Below, piece by piece: positions 34,459 to 42,736 of a stretch of 64,000 nucleotides of DNA. The position numbers were made by a program, and so were the translations under genes. The notes under the pieces are model-generated. The model had not been told where the DNA came from, made no database searches, and saw only the letters and a program-made list of their open reading frames with translations. This DNA is from Chryseobacterium sp. IHB B 17019 (GTDB lineage Bacteria; Bacteroidota; Bacteroidia; Flavobacteriales; Weeksellaceae), in the NCBI RefSeq assembly GCF_001456155.1, contig NZ_CP013293.1:1488001-1552000 (forward strand). Direction: 5' to 3'. Positions within the stretch are counted from its first letter, which is position 1, and each line of letters begins with the position of its first letter.

Positions 34459-34548
34459 ATGAAAGAAAAAATTAATCAGATTTCATTTTTTGAACTAGTT
34501 CAAAGGTCAGGAATTTCCGGACATCTAATTTTGTCCTATAAATTTTAA
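34459..34548 (+). CDS. Possible 29-residue upstream ORF
   Basis: An ATG frame of 29 codons, opening MKEKINQISFFELVQ, ends 11 bp before the cysteine hydrolase start. Its position and spacing suggest a leader peptide or the remnant of a small gene, but its composition is unremarkable and no family is recognised. Chance occurrence cannot be excluded. Confidence 0.2.
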   Translation: MKEKINQISFFELVQRSGISGHLILSYKF

Positions 34549-34558
34549 AGAAAAAATT

Positions 34559-35194
34559 ATGAAAAATATTGTAAGAAACACATTGATTTTAAGTTTAACA
34601 TTAATCTCATTATTAACAATTAACGCACAAAAAAGAAACATGGAAAATACAGCATTATTAATTATCGATGTACAAAATGATTATTTCAAAGGAGGAGCCA
34701 TGACATTGTCAGGAGCAGAAGAAGCGGCAAAAAAAGCACAGCAAGTGTTGGAGTTTTTCAGAAAAAACAATCTGCCGGTGGTTCATATTAAGCATCTGGC
34801 AACAAATGAAGGAGCAACTTTCTTCCTTCCCGACACAAAAGGTGCGGAAATCAATTCTTTAGTCGCTCCTAAAAATGAAGAAAAAATAATCATAAAGCAT
34901 TATCCTAACAGTTTCAGAGAAACAGACCTTCTGGAATATTTACAGTCAAAAGGAATCAAAAATCTTGTGATTACAGGCATGATGACGGACGTTTGTGTAG
35001 AATCCACTACCAGAGCAGCTTTCGATTTTGGTTTCAACAACCTGATTATCGGAGACGCTACAGCAACCAGAGACAGGGATCTGAACGGTAAAGTTGTAAA
35101 AGCAGAAGAAGTTCAAAGGTCGTTTTTAGCAGGAATTTCAGCACTGGGAGGTCTTTACGCCAAAATTGCCAATGCAAGGGATTTCATAAAATAA
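34559..35194 (+). CDS. Exported cysteine hydrolase, isochorismatase family
   Basis: The 211-residue product contains the isochorismatase/nicotinamidase catalytic triad at D37 (LIIDVQNDY), K113 (IIKHYPNSF) and C146 (TDVCVESTTRAA), with the cis-peptide TGMMTDVC segment. The family hydrolyses C-N or ether bonds in small molecules; the substrate here is unknown. Unusually for the family, residues 1-24 form a signal peptide ending INAQ, predicting export. An internal ATG at residue 28 would give a cytosolic form. A Crp/Fnr regulator gene follows at 73 bp on the same strand and may control it. Confidence 0.88.
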   Translation: MKNIVRNTLILSLTLISLLTINAQKRNMENTALLIIDVQNDYFKGGAMTLSGAEEAAKKAQQVLEFFRKNNLPVVHIKHLATNEGATFFLPDTKGAEINSLVAPKNEEKIIIKHYPNSFRETDLLEYLQSKGIKNLVITGMMTDVCVESTTRAAFDFGFNNLIIGDATATRDRDLNGKVVKAEEVQRSFLAGISALGGLYAKIANARDFIK

Positions 35195-35266
35195 TTGCAG
35201 TCACTTTAAAGCTAGATGTAATAAAGGTATCAATATAATTGGTATCTTTATTTTGCTTAAATATAA

Positions 35267-35851
35267 ATGATGTTTGATTTACTTTATAAAAATATTTCCA
35301 GGCACATCCACCTTTCCGAGGAAGAATTCCAGCAATTTTCCGTTCCTTTTACATTAAAAGAATACAAGAAGAAAGAAATTGTCCTTAAAGAAGGTGAGCA
35401 TTGCCTTTTCGAAGGTTTTGTTCTGGAAGGCTGCTTTAAAGTATATTTCCTGAACGAGGACGGTCTTGAGCAAACACTGTATTTTGCCGTAAAAGAATGG
35501 TGGATTACCGATCTGGACAGTCTTATCAACAATGTTCCCAGCACTTTAAATATCGAAGCTCTGGAAGACAGCAAGGTACTCATGATCTCCAGGAAAGATA
35601 AAGAGAATTTGTATGAAACTATGCCGCAGACAGAAAAGCTTTTCCGGATTATGAATCAAAAATCTTCAGCAGCTTTACAAAGAAGAATTCTTTCTTTAAT
35701 GAGTAAAACAGCAGATAAGCGTTATCTCGATTTCCTCGAAAAATATCCTACACTTGAGCAACGGATCACGCAACAGCAGGTTGCAGCCTATTTGGGAATT
35801 TCACATGAATTTTTAAGTAAAATCAGGAAGAAAACAACCCTGAAAAAATAA
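35267..35851 (+). CDS. Crp/Fnr family transcriptional regulator
   Basis: The 194-residue product has a cyclic-nucleotide-binding-type beta-roll (about residues 20-125, with KEIVLKEGEHCLFEGFVLEG) followed by a long helix and a C-terminal winged helix in which ERITQQQVAAYLGISHEFL is the recognition region. The cAMP-binding arginine-serine pair is not present in the usual form, as in the many Bacteroidota members that lack a known ligand. It follows the exported cysteine hydrolase and may regulate it. A weak hairpin at 35847-35872 overlaps its stop. Confidence 0.88.
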   Translation: MMFDLLYKNISRHIHLSEEEFQQFSVPFTLKEYKKKEIVLKEGEHCLFEGFVLEGCFKVYFLNEDGLEQTLYFAVKEWWITDLDSLINNVPSTLNIEALEDSKVLMISRKDKENLYETMPQTEKLFRIMNQKSSAALQRRILSLMSKTADKRYLDFLEKYPTLEQRITQQQVAAYLGISHEFLSKIRKKTTLKK

Positions 35852-35872
35852 CCGGATGTCTAACGGGTTATT
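35847..35872 (+). terminator. Weak terminator after the Crp/Fnr gene
   Basis: AATAACC (35847-35853) pairs with GGTTATT (35866-35872) around a 12-nt loop, overlapping the stop codon. There is only a short T run. Confidence 0.4.
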
Positions 35873-36033
35873 TATAAATTAAATGTGATTTTATTTAATT
35901 TTTCATAATAACAATTTAATTATTAAGAATGTTTCAAAATAACGCAAATCCGCTCTAAAGTGATAAAAAACAGCTTTTTTTATCCTCTTTGTGGTTTATC
36001 ATCCTTATTTTTGCATGTCAAGTATATTAAATC

Positions 36034-39000
36034 ATGAAGAAGATACAGGATATTCTTATCTCAACCAGGACAATGGCTGTGTTGTTATTGGTATTTGCAT
36101 TTGCAATGGCTTATGCTACGTTCTTAGAAAACGACTATGGAACCCCAACAGCAAAGGCTTTAATCTATGAAGCAAAATGGTTTGAATTAATCATGTTTCT
36201 GCTAATTCTCAATTTCATCGGAAATATCGCGAGATATAGACTTTGGAGGAGAGAAAAATGGCCGGTTTTGGTCTTTCACCTTGCCTTTATATTGATTTTC
36301 ATCGGTGGTGCAATTACAAGATACATCAGTTTTGAAGGGACAATGCACATCAGGGAAGGCGAGACGTCCAACGAGATTGTGACCGATAAGAATTTCTTTA
36401 AAATTCAAATTGAAGAAAAAGGTGATATTCTTGATTATCAGGATATTCCTTACTTGATGTCTCCATTACATAAAGATTTCAACGCTACTTACGATTTTCA
36501 CGGAAAACAACTGAAAGTCGAAGCAAAAGAATATATCCAGAGAAAAAAAGACAGCTTACTTGCTGATCCCAACGGTGCAGAATATCTCCATTTGGTTTCT
36601 ACAGGACAAACCGGAAGACAGAATATTTACATCAAACCTGGGGAAACCAAATCTATTAACGGAACTTTGGTGACCTTTAACAGGGCTATCGAAGGCGCGG
36701 TAGAGTTTAAAAATGAAGGTGGGAAATTATTCATTAAAACTCCTGTTGATGCATCTTTTATGACCATGGCAACGCAAGCTACAGGAAGTACGGCTAAAGA
36801 TGAATATCAGCCTTTGGTTCTGAGAAGCTTATATACAATTAATGAGCTTAAGCTTGTTGTTCCTGAAGGACTTAAAAAAGGAAAATTAATGGCTATTGAA
36901 GGCGACAGGAAAAAAGACGCTGCCGTTCCTGATATGTTAACCATTGAAATTCAAGGGCCAAAAACAAAACAATTGGTTGATCTTTCCGTTGAAAAAGGAA
37001 ATCCAAATGCCTACAAACAGGTAACAATGGACGGCCTGAATATTATGGTAGGTTTCGGACCGAAAATTTACAATACACCTTTCTCGCTTAAACTGGATGA
37101 CTTTGTGATGGAAACCTATCCGGGAAGCTCATCGCCGAGTGCATACGAAAGCCACGTTAAAATCATTGATCAGGGAAAAGAAACTCCTTACAAAATCTAT
37201 ATGAACCACGTTCTGAATCACGGCGGTTACCGTTTCTTCCAATCTAGTTTTGATCCGGACAGAATGGGAACTGTACTTTCTGTAAACCACGATTTCTGGG
37301 GAACTTTGATCTCTTACATCGGGTATACATTCTTATTCGGAGGAATGTTCTTTATGTTCTTCTGGAAAGGAACTCACTTCTGGAAATTAAACAAAATATT
37401 GAAAGACGTCAACAAAAAAAGAACTGCTGCCGTACTTCTGCTATTCTTAAGTTTAGGCTTAAATGCTCAGAAAATTGAGACCCACGGAACCACTGATGGA
37501 AGCAGGGAACACGTCCACGTAGAAGGTGAAAACCACAATCACGCTCCGGAATCGGCTCAGGTTCAGCAGCCAAGACAAAATTCTTTAGCCGCTCCTTTAG
37601 CCAAAATGAGATCAATTTCTCCGGACGAAATTATCGCCAGAAATAAAATCAGCAAAGAGCATGCGGATAAATTCGGGTATCTTCTGGTTCAGAATTTTGA
37701 CGGAAGAATTGTTCCTATCAATACTGAAGCATTAGATGTTTTAAGAAAATTATACAAAAAAGATGAGTTTAAAGGAACAGACGGAAAATCTCTGACGGCC
37801 AACCAATGGTTCCTTTCCATTAATACAGATACACCGAGCTGGACAATGGTTCCGATGATTAAAATCGGGTCAAAAGGAGGTGATGAATTGAAGAATAAAA
37901 CGAAAGCAAACGACGAGGGCTATACTTCATTAATGAACCTTTTCCCGGCCGATGCAAACGGAAACCTGACCTACATTCTGGAAAATGATTATAATATCGC
38001 TTTCCGTAAAAAACCGGCTGAGCAGACCAATTATGACAAAGAAGTAATCTCTGTCAATGAAAGAGTTCAGATCTTCAACGAGTTTTTCAGTGGTCAGTTT
38101 ATGAGAATTGTTCCTGTGAAAAACGATCCAAACCACACTTGGCATTCCTGGCTTGACCAAAAATTCGAGCCGGATATGGAATCCCAGCAAGTAATGGGTC
38201 CTTATTTTGCGGAAGTTTTACAGGCGCAGCAAACAGGAAACTGGAGCAAGGCAGATGCCGAATTAGCAAAACTTTCAGACTACCAGCAAAAATGGGGTAA
38301 AGCAGTTGTTCCTGCAAAATCTAAAGTTGATCTTGAGGTTTTCATGAATGAAGTTAATCTTAACTTTAAATTATTAATTTTCTATACATTAATTGGAGGA
38401 TTATTATTGATTTTAGGTTTTGTCGAATTATTTAAACCTCATAGAATTTTAAATAAAATAATCAAGGTAATTATTGTCATTGGTATCGTTGGATATGCTT
38501 TACATTTCCTAGGTTTAGTAGCAAGATGGTACATTTCAGGACATGCTCCATGGAGTAACGGATACGAAGCAATTATCTTTATTTCATGGGTAGGTATCAC
38601 GGCAGGTTTAATATTATATAGAAATGCAAACGCACTGATTCCTGCGGCTGGATTTATGGTTGCGGTAATTATGATGGGCTTTGCACACGGAGGTTCCGCG
38701 CTTGACCCTCAGATTACGCCGCTTGTTCCTGTATTGAAATCTTACTGGCTGATTGTTCACGTAGCAATTATTACGTCAAGCTACGGTTTCTTCGCATTAT
38801 CCATGATTATTGCGGTGATTAGCTTAGTATTTTACATTATTTCAAGTAAAAAAACGTATAAATTACACCATGATACAACATTGAAAGAACTGTCAATTGT
38901 TTCTGAAATGTCTCTTACGATCGGATTATTTGCATTGACAGTAGGAAACTTCTTAGGAGGAATCTGGGCCAATGAATCTTGGGGAAGATACTGGAGCTGG

Positions 39001-39291
39001 GACCCGAAAGAAACCTGGGCTTTCATATCCATCATGGTTTATGCTTTTGTGCTTCACATGAGATTGGTACCGGGATTAAGAAGCAGATGGGCTTTCCACG
39101 TGGCAACAATGTTTGCATTCTGTTCTATGGTAATGACCTATTTCGGGGTTAATTATTACCTGAGCGGGCTGCACTCTTACGCAGCAGGAGATCCGGTGCC
39201 GGTACCTGCTTGGGTCTACATCGGACTCGGAACAATGCTTACCTTAGCAACTGTTTCTTTCTTTAAATTTAAAGTTTTAAATAAAAAATAA
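36034..39291 (+). CDS. ccsA: Fused ResB-CcsA cytochrome c maturation protein
   Basis: The 1085-residue protein joins the two subunits of System II cytochrome c synthetase. The N-terminal part is ResB/CcsB-like, with four membrane segments and a large periplasmic domain ending near residue 450. The C-terminal part is CcsA, with the tryptophan-rich haem motif WGRYWSWDPKETW near residue 985 and conserved haem-ligand histidines in the flanking helices. It moves haem to the periplasm and attaches it to CxxCH of apocytochromes. The fusion is common in Bacteroidota. TATTTTTG at 36006-36013 fits a -7 box. Confidence 0.94.
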   Translation: MKKIQDILISTRTMAVLLLVFAFAMAYATFLENDYGTPTAKALIYEAKWFELIMFLLILNFIGNIARYRLWRREKWPVLVFHLAFILIFIGGAITRYISFEGTMHIREGETSNEIVTDKNFFKIQIEEKGDILDYQDIPYLMSPLHKDFNATYDFHGKQLKVEAKEYIQRKKDSLLADPNGAEYLHLVSTGQTGRQNIYIKPGETKSINGTLVTFNRAIEGAVEFKNEGGKLFIKTPVDASFMTMATQATGSTAKDEYQPLVLRSLYTINELKLVVPEGLKKGKLMAIEGDRKKDAAVPDMLTIEIQGPKTKQLVDLSVEKGNPNAYKQVTMDGLNIMVGFGPKIYNTPFSLKLDDFVMETYPGSSSPSAYESHVKIIDQGKETPYKIYMNHVLNHGGYRFFQSSFDPDRMGTVLSVNHDFWGTLISYIGYTFLFGGMFFMFFWKGTHFWKLNKILKDVNKKRTAAVLLLFLSLGLNAQKIETHGTTDGSREHVHVEGENHNHAPESAQVQQPRQNSLAAPLAKMRSISPDEIIARNKISKEHADKFGYLLVQNFDGRIVPINTEALDVLRKLYKKDEFKGTDGKSLTANQWFLSINTDTPSWTMVPMIKIGSKGGDELKNKTKANDEGYTSLMNLFPADANGNLTYILENDYNIAFRKKPAEQTNYDKEVISVNERVQIFNEFFSGQFMRIVPVKNDPNHTWHSWLDQKFEPDMESQQVMGPYFAEVLQAQQTGNWSKADAELAKLSDYQQKWGKAVVPAKSKVDLEVFMNEVNLNFKLLIFYTLIGGLLLILGFVELFKPHRILNKIIKVIIVIGIVGYALHFLGLVARWYISGHAPWSNGYEAIIFISWVGITAGLILYRNANALIPAAGFMVAVIMMGFAHGGSALDPQITPLVPVLKSYWLIVHVAIITSSYGFFALSMIIAVISLVFYIISSKKTYKLHHDTTLKELSIVSEMSLTIGLFALTVGNFLGGIWANESWGRYWSWDPKETWAFISIMVYAFVLHMRLVPGLRSRWAFHVATMFAFCSMVMTYFGVNYYLSGLHSYAAGDPVPVPAWVYIGLGTMLTLATVSFFKFKVLNKK

Positions 39292-39310
39292 GATTTATTA
39301 ATCTAAATTA

Positions 39311-39336
39311 AATTCCGGAAGCCATCTTTCGGGATT
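39311..39336 (+). terminator. Terminator of ccsA
   Basis: AATTCCG (39311-39317) pairs with CGGGATT (39330-39336), one G-U, followed by a run of T. It lies 20 bp after the ccsA stop. Confidence 0.55.
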
Positions 39337-39412
39337 TTTTTATATCCAATTTTAAACGACATCGTTAAACTGAAGCATTAAGAAAGTTTATTTTAATCCA
39401 AGCATCAAAAAA

Positions 39413-39475
39413 ACTCAAAACTCAAAACTCAAAACTTATAACTTATAACTTATAACTTATAACTTATAACTTATA
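39413..39475. repeat. Nine-unit heptamer tandem array
   Basis: Three copies of ACTCAAA (39413-39433) run directly, in the same 7-nt register, into six copies of ACTTATA (39434-39475). The shared period of two different units indicates slippage or a common origin. It lies in the 241-bp gap between ccsA and the SPFH gene. Confidence 0.9.
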
Positions 39476-39532
39476 ATTCAAAACTATTCCCTATCTTTAT
39501 GATATCAAAATAATATCAAAATAAAAAACATC

Positions 39533-40399
39533 ATGGAAAAAATTTTAAAACCAATGTCAGGGTATCTTACTTTAATTATCTGCCTTGCCCTTTTTGTTGT
39601 CTCAATTTATCTTTTCGTTATTGGAGTTGATGAGAGTATTACATTTGTTGTATTATCATTATTAGCATTTGTTACTTCATGCTTTTTCTTAAAAGGTTTA
39701 ATGATTATTCAGCCCAACCACTCAAGAGTTTTGAATTTCTTCGGAAAATATGTCGGAACGGTGAAGGATAATGGTTTGTTCTTCATTAATCCTTTATATT
39801 CATCCCAGAAAATCAGTCTTCGTTCTGAAAACCTTCAGGGTCAGACGTTGAAAGTAAACGACAAAATGGGTAACCCCATCGAGATTGCAGTGGTAATCGT
39901 TTGGAAAGTAGGGGATACTTATAAAGCAGCTTTCGATGTGGAACGTTATTCAGATTTCGTGAAAATGCAAAGTGAGGCTGCAGTGCGTCATCTGGCAATG
40001 AGTTTTCCTTATGATAATCTGGAGGATGACCATGCCCCGATTACCCTGAGAGAAGGCGGCGAGAAGATCAATGCTATTCTAGAGCAAGAACTTACGGAAC
40101 GTCTTTCAAAAGCTGGAATTACCATCCAGGAAGCGAGAATTTCACACTTGGCTTACGCTTCAGAAATTGCGGGTGCAATGCTTCAGAGACAGCAGGCAAC
40201 AGCGATTGTAGCTGCAAGAACGAAAATTGTAGAAGGAGCCGTAGGAATGGTAGATCTGGCGCTGAAAAAACTTTCAGAAGAAAATATTGTCGAGCTGGAT
40301 GATGAAAGAAAAGCAGCAATGGTAAGCAATTTAATGGTGGTGCTTTGCGGTGAAAAAGCGGCACAGCCTATTTTAAATGCCGGAACTTTATATAACTAG
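39533..40399 (+). CDS. SPFH/band 7 domain protein
   Basis: The 288-residue product has two N-terminal membrane helices (about residues 12-32 and 37-57) then a full SPFH domain with VLNFFGKYVGTVKDNGLFF, ERYSDFVKMQSEAAVRHLA and a C-terminal coiled region ARTKIVEGAVGMVDLAL. Proteins of this stomatin/prohibitin type oligomerise at the membrane and scaffold other proteins. The client is unknown. A 62-residue Arc-like protein follows at 105 bp. From memory this pair recurs in Bacteroidota, suggesting a functional link. Confidence 0.9.
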   Translation: MEKILKPMSGYLTLIICLALFVVSIYLFVIGVDESITFVVLSLLAFVTSCFFLKGLMIIQPNHSRVLNFFGKYVGTVKDNGLFFINPLYSSQKISLRSENLQGQTLKVNDKMGNPIEIAVVIVWKVGDTYKAAFDVERYSDFVKMQSEAAVRHLAMSFPYDNLEDDHAPITLREGGEKINAILEQELTERLSKAGITIQEARISHLAYASEIAGAMLQRQQATAIVAARTKIVEGAVGMVDLALKKLSEENIVELDDERKAAMVSNLMVVLCGEKAAQPILNAGTLYN

Positions 40400-40503
40400 A
40401 TTTTAGGCTAAGGTTTAGATTAAGGTTAATTAAGATTATTAATCTTGCTGATTGAAACACCTTTGCACTCTTTGCATTTAAAAGCATTAGAAAACAGAAA
40501 AAA

Positions 40504-40692
40504 ATGAAAACAGAAAACACTCAAAATTCTCCCCAAAACAAAGGAAAAAAATCTTTTGTGATAAGGATTGATGAGTCCACATACAAGCTTTTGGAAAAAT
40601 GGGCGAATGACGAATTCCGGAGTGTAAATGGACAAATTGAGTATTTGCTTAATCAAAGTTTAGTCAATTCGGGGAGGAAAAAGAAAGACTAA
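40504..40692 (+). CDS. Small Arc-like (ribbon-helix-helix) DNA-binding protein
   Basis: The 62-residue product is basic at both ends. A FVIRIDESTYKLLEKWANDEFRSVNGQIEYLLNQSL core fits the ribbon-helix-helix fold of the Arc/MetJ group: one strand then two helices. Such proteins bind DNA as dimers and often act as antitoxins or local regulators; no toxin gene is beside it. It follows the SPFH gene and is closed by a strong terminator at 40705. Confidence 0.82.
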   Translation: MKTENTQNSPQNKGKKSFVIRIDESTYKLLEKWANDEFRSVNGQIEYLLNQSLVNSGRKKKD

Positions 40693-40704
40693 TATATAAT
40701 CACA

Positions 40705-40734
40705 AAAAAAGCAGAGAATTTTCTCTGCTTTTTT
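40705..40734 (+). terminator. Strong terminator after the Arc-like gene
   Basis: AAAA plus GCAGAGAA (40707-40718) pairs with TTCTCTGC plus TTTT (40721-40732) around a 2-nt loop. It has a poly-T tail, and a poly-A lead that also gives a minus-strand tail. Confidence 0.85.
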
Positions 40735-40750
40735 ATTTACTTCAATTATA

Positions 40751-40948
40751 TTAATCAAATATCGTCGAAAAATAATTTGAAATTACCGTCCAGAAATTCT
40801 TTCCAAGAAAATAAATCAACGTGGAAGTAATAATCCCTTTCACGGTAAAGAATATAATACCGCCAATCCCAAACTTCTTCACCAGGCTCTTCCATTTGGA
40901 GCTTTTCTTTTCTTCTACAGGCTCGTTTATTGTCTTATTATTTTCCAT
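40751..40948 (-). CDS. Small membrane protein, unknown function
   Basis: The credible start is the ATG at 40948, giving 65 residues. The longer frame up to 41125 overlaps the divergent aldehyde dehydrogenase and its promoter and is low-complexity upstream. The N-terminal half is polar (NNKTINEPVEEKK), followed by a basic patch KWKSLVKKFG and one transmembrane helix (about residues 32-52). Similar short proteins are widespread in Flavobacteriia, sometimes misnamed alanyl-tRNA synthetase. No function is known. Confidence 0.7.
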   Translation of the reverse strand: MENNKTINEPVEEKKSSKWKSLVKKFGIGGIIFFTVKGIITSTLIYFLGKNFWTVISNYFSTIFD

Positions 40949-41028
40949 TTCTGAAATTCGAATGATTACCCTACAAAGATAATCATGTTTATAATTAGTC
41001 CAAATAAAAAATATGTTAAAATTAAAAT

Positions 41029-41058
41029 TTTGCAATTCGTTTAATATTTTTAACTTTA
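41029..41058 (+). promoter_or_regulatory. Promoter of the ALDH7/lysine transaminase genes
   Basis: TTTG (41029-41032), an 18-nt spacer and TAACTTTA (41051-41058) are near the Bacteroidota consensus, with one mismatch in the last base. The predicted leader is about 15 nt to the ATG at 41082. Confidence 0.4.
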
Positions 41059-41081
41059 GGGAAAACGAAAAGTAACATTTT

Positions 41082-42632
41082 ATGTCTAAAAAAGTAAAGG
41101 ATTTTGGAATCGAAAAAACACTCAAAAATCTAGGAATTAAAGATGAAAATAAAGGAACTTCAGTTGGCGGAAAATACTTTGCATCAGGGAAAACAATAGA
41201 AAGCTATTCGCCGGTTGACGGGAATCTGATTGCTAAAATAAAAACTTCCGGAGAATCTGATTACGATAAGGTCATCGAAACTGCTGAAAAGGCTTTCAAA
41301 GAGTTCAGGCTTATTCCGGCTCCTAAAAGAGGGGAAATTGTAAGACAGCTGGGTCAGAAACTAAGACAATATAAGGAAGATTTAGGGAAGCTTGTTTCTT
41401 ATGAAATGGGAAAATCCTTGCAGGAAGGTTTGGGTGAAGTTCAGGAAATGATCGATATCTGTGACTTTGCAGTTGGGGTTTCAAGACAGCTTCACGGGTA
41501 CACAATGCACTCGGAAAGACCTGGCCACAGAATGTACGAGCAATATCATCCGCTTGGAATCGTGGGAATTATTACCGCTTTCAATTTTCCGGTTGCAGTA
41601 TGGTCTTGGAATACGGCTTTAGCATGGATCTGCGGAAACGTTACGATCTGGAAACCATCAGAAAAAACTCCGCTTTGTGCGCTTGCCTGTCAGAATATCA
41701 TGAATGAAGTTTTAAAGGAAAATAATCTTCCTGAAGGAATTTCAAGTGTATTGGTTGCTGACCACGAAATCGGTCAGAAACTAGTGGATGACAAGAGAGT
41801 TTCCCTGGTTTCTTTCACAGGATCTACAAGAGTAGGAAGAATGGTTTCCACGAATGTTGCACAGAGATTTGGGAAGTCAATCCTTGAATTGGGAGGTAAT
41901 AATGCCATTATCATTTCTAAAGACGCAGATATCGATATGTCAATTATCGGGGCTGTTTTTGGTGCTGTAGGAACTGCCGGTCAGAGATGTACTTCAACAA
42001 GAAGGCTAATTATTCACGAAAGTGTATATAATGAAGTGAAAAACAGACTGGTAAAAGCTTATGGCCAATTGAAAATCGGTAATCCGTTAGACGAAACCAA
42101 CCATGTTGGACCGCTTATTGACACAGACGCTGTGAATCAATATGAAGAAGCTATCAAAAAATGTAAAAAAGAAGGCGGGAAATTCATCGTTGAAGGTGAA
42201 GTATTGAAAGGTAAAGGGTATGAATCAGGTTGTTACGTAAGACCTTGTATCGCTGAAGTGAAAAATTCTTATGAAATTGTTCAGCACGAAACTTTTGCTC
42301 CGATCTTATATTTAATCAAATACAAAACGCTGGAAGAAGCTATTGCTATCCAGAATGATGTTCCTCAGGGATTATCTTCTGCCATCATGACGCAGAACTT
42401 AAGAGAAGCAGAATTATTCCTTTCTCAGGCAGGTTCAGACTGCGGAATTGCCAACGTCAATATCGGGACTTCCGGTGCAGAAATCGGTGGTGCTTTCGGT
42501 GGCGAAAAAGAAACGGGAGGTGGTAGAGAATCCGGATCAGACGTTTGGAAATACTACATGAGAAGACAAACAAACACTATAAATTATACCGCTCAACTTC
42601 CTTTAGCACAAGGAATTAAGTTTGATTTATAA
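41082..42632 (+). CDS. Aldehyde dehydrogenase, ALDH7 (2-aminoadipate semialdehyde) type
   Basis: The 516-residue product has the aldehyde dehydrogenase catalytic set: N168 (FNFP), E269 (LELGGNNA) and nucleophile C303 (GQRCTSTRR). The C-terminal block SGAEIGGAFGGEKETGGGR is specific for the ALDH7/antiquitin branch, which oxidises 2-aminoadipate 6-semialdehyde to 2-aminoadipate with NAD. The downstream gene encodes L-lysine 6-transaminase, which makes exactly this semialdehyde, so assignment to lysine catabolism rests on both sequence and neighbour. The gap to that gene is about 105 bp. Confidence 0.95.
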   Translation: MSKKVKDFGIEKTLKNLGIKDENKGTSVGGKYFASGKTIESYSPVDGNLIAKIKTSGESDYDKVIETAEKAFKEFRLIPAPKRGEIVRQLGQKLRQYKEDLGKLVSYEMGKSLQEGLGEVQEMIDICDFAVGVSRQLHGYTMHSERPGHRMYEQYHPLGIVGIITAFNFPVAVWSWNTALAWICGNVTIWKPSEKTPLCALACQNIMNEVLKENNLPEGISSVLVADHEIGQKLVDDKRVSLVSFTGSTRVGRMVSTNVAQRFGKSILELGGNNAIIISKDADIDMSIIGAVFGAVGTAGQRCTSTRRLIIHESVYNEVKNRLVKAYGQLKIGNPLDETNHVGPLIDTDAVNQYEEAIKKCKKEGGKFIVEGEVLKGKGYESGCYVRPCIAEVKNSYEIVQHETFAPILYLIKYKTLEEAIAIQNDVPQGLSSAIMTQNLREAELFLSQAGSDCGIANVNIGTSGAEIGGAFGGEKETGGGRESGSDVWKYYMRRQTNTINYTAQLPLAQGIKFDL

Positions 42633-42736
42633 AAGCTTTAATTTAAGTTAAAAACAATTAAGGTTAATAGTTGGTTTTCAATTATTAATCTTTTAAAAAT
42701 ATTTTAAATACAATCACCCTAAGATTTTTATTTAAT

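Noticed and set aside
39413-39475. Possible CRISPR-like array
   Set aside because: The repeats are 7 bp and directly abutting, without spacers, and no cas gene is near. It is a tandem heptamer array.
40504-40692. Antitoxin of a toxin-antitoxin pair
   Set aside because: Only the Arc-like protein is seen. The upstream gene is an SPFH protein and the downstream neighbour is beyond a strong terminator.
40751-41125. 124-residue version of the small membrane protein
   Set aside because: The upstream part overlaps the divergent ALDH7 start and its promoter and is low-complexity. The ATG at 40948 gives a compact 65-residue protein.
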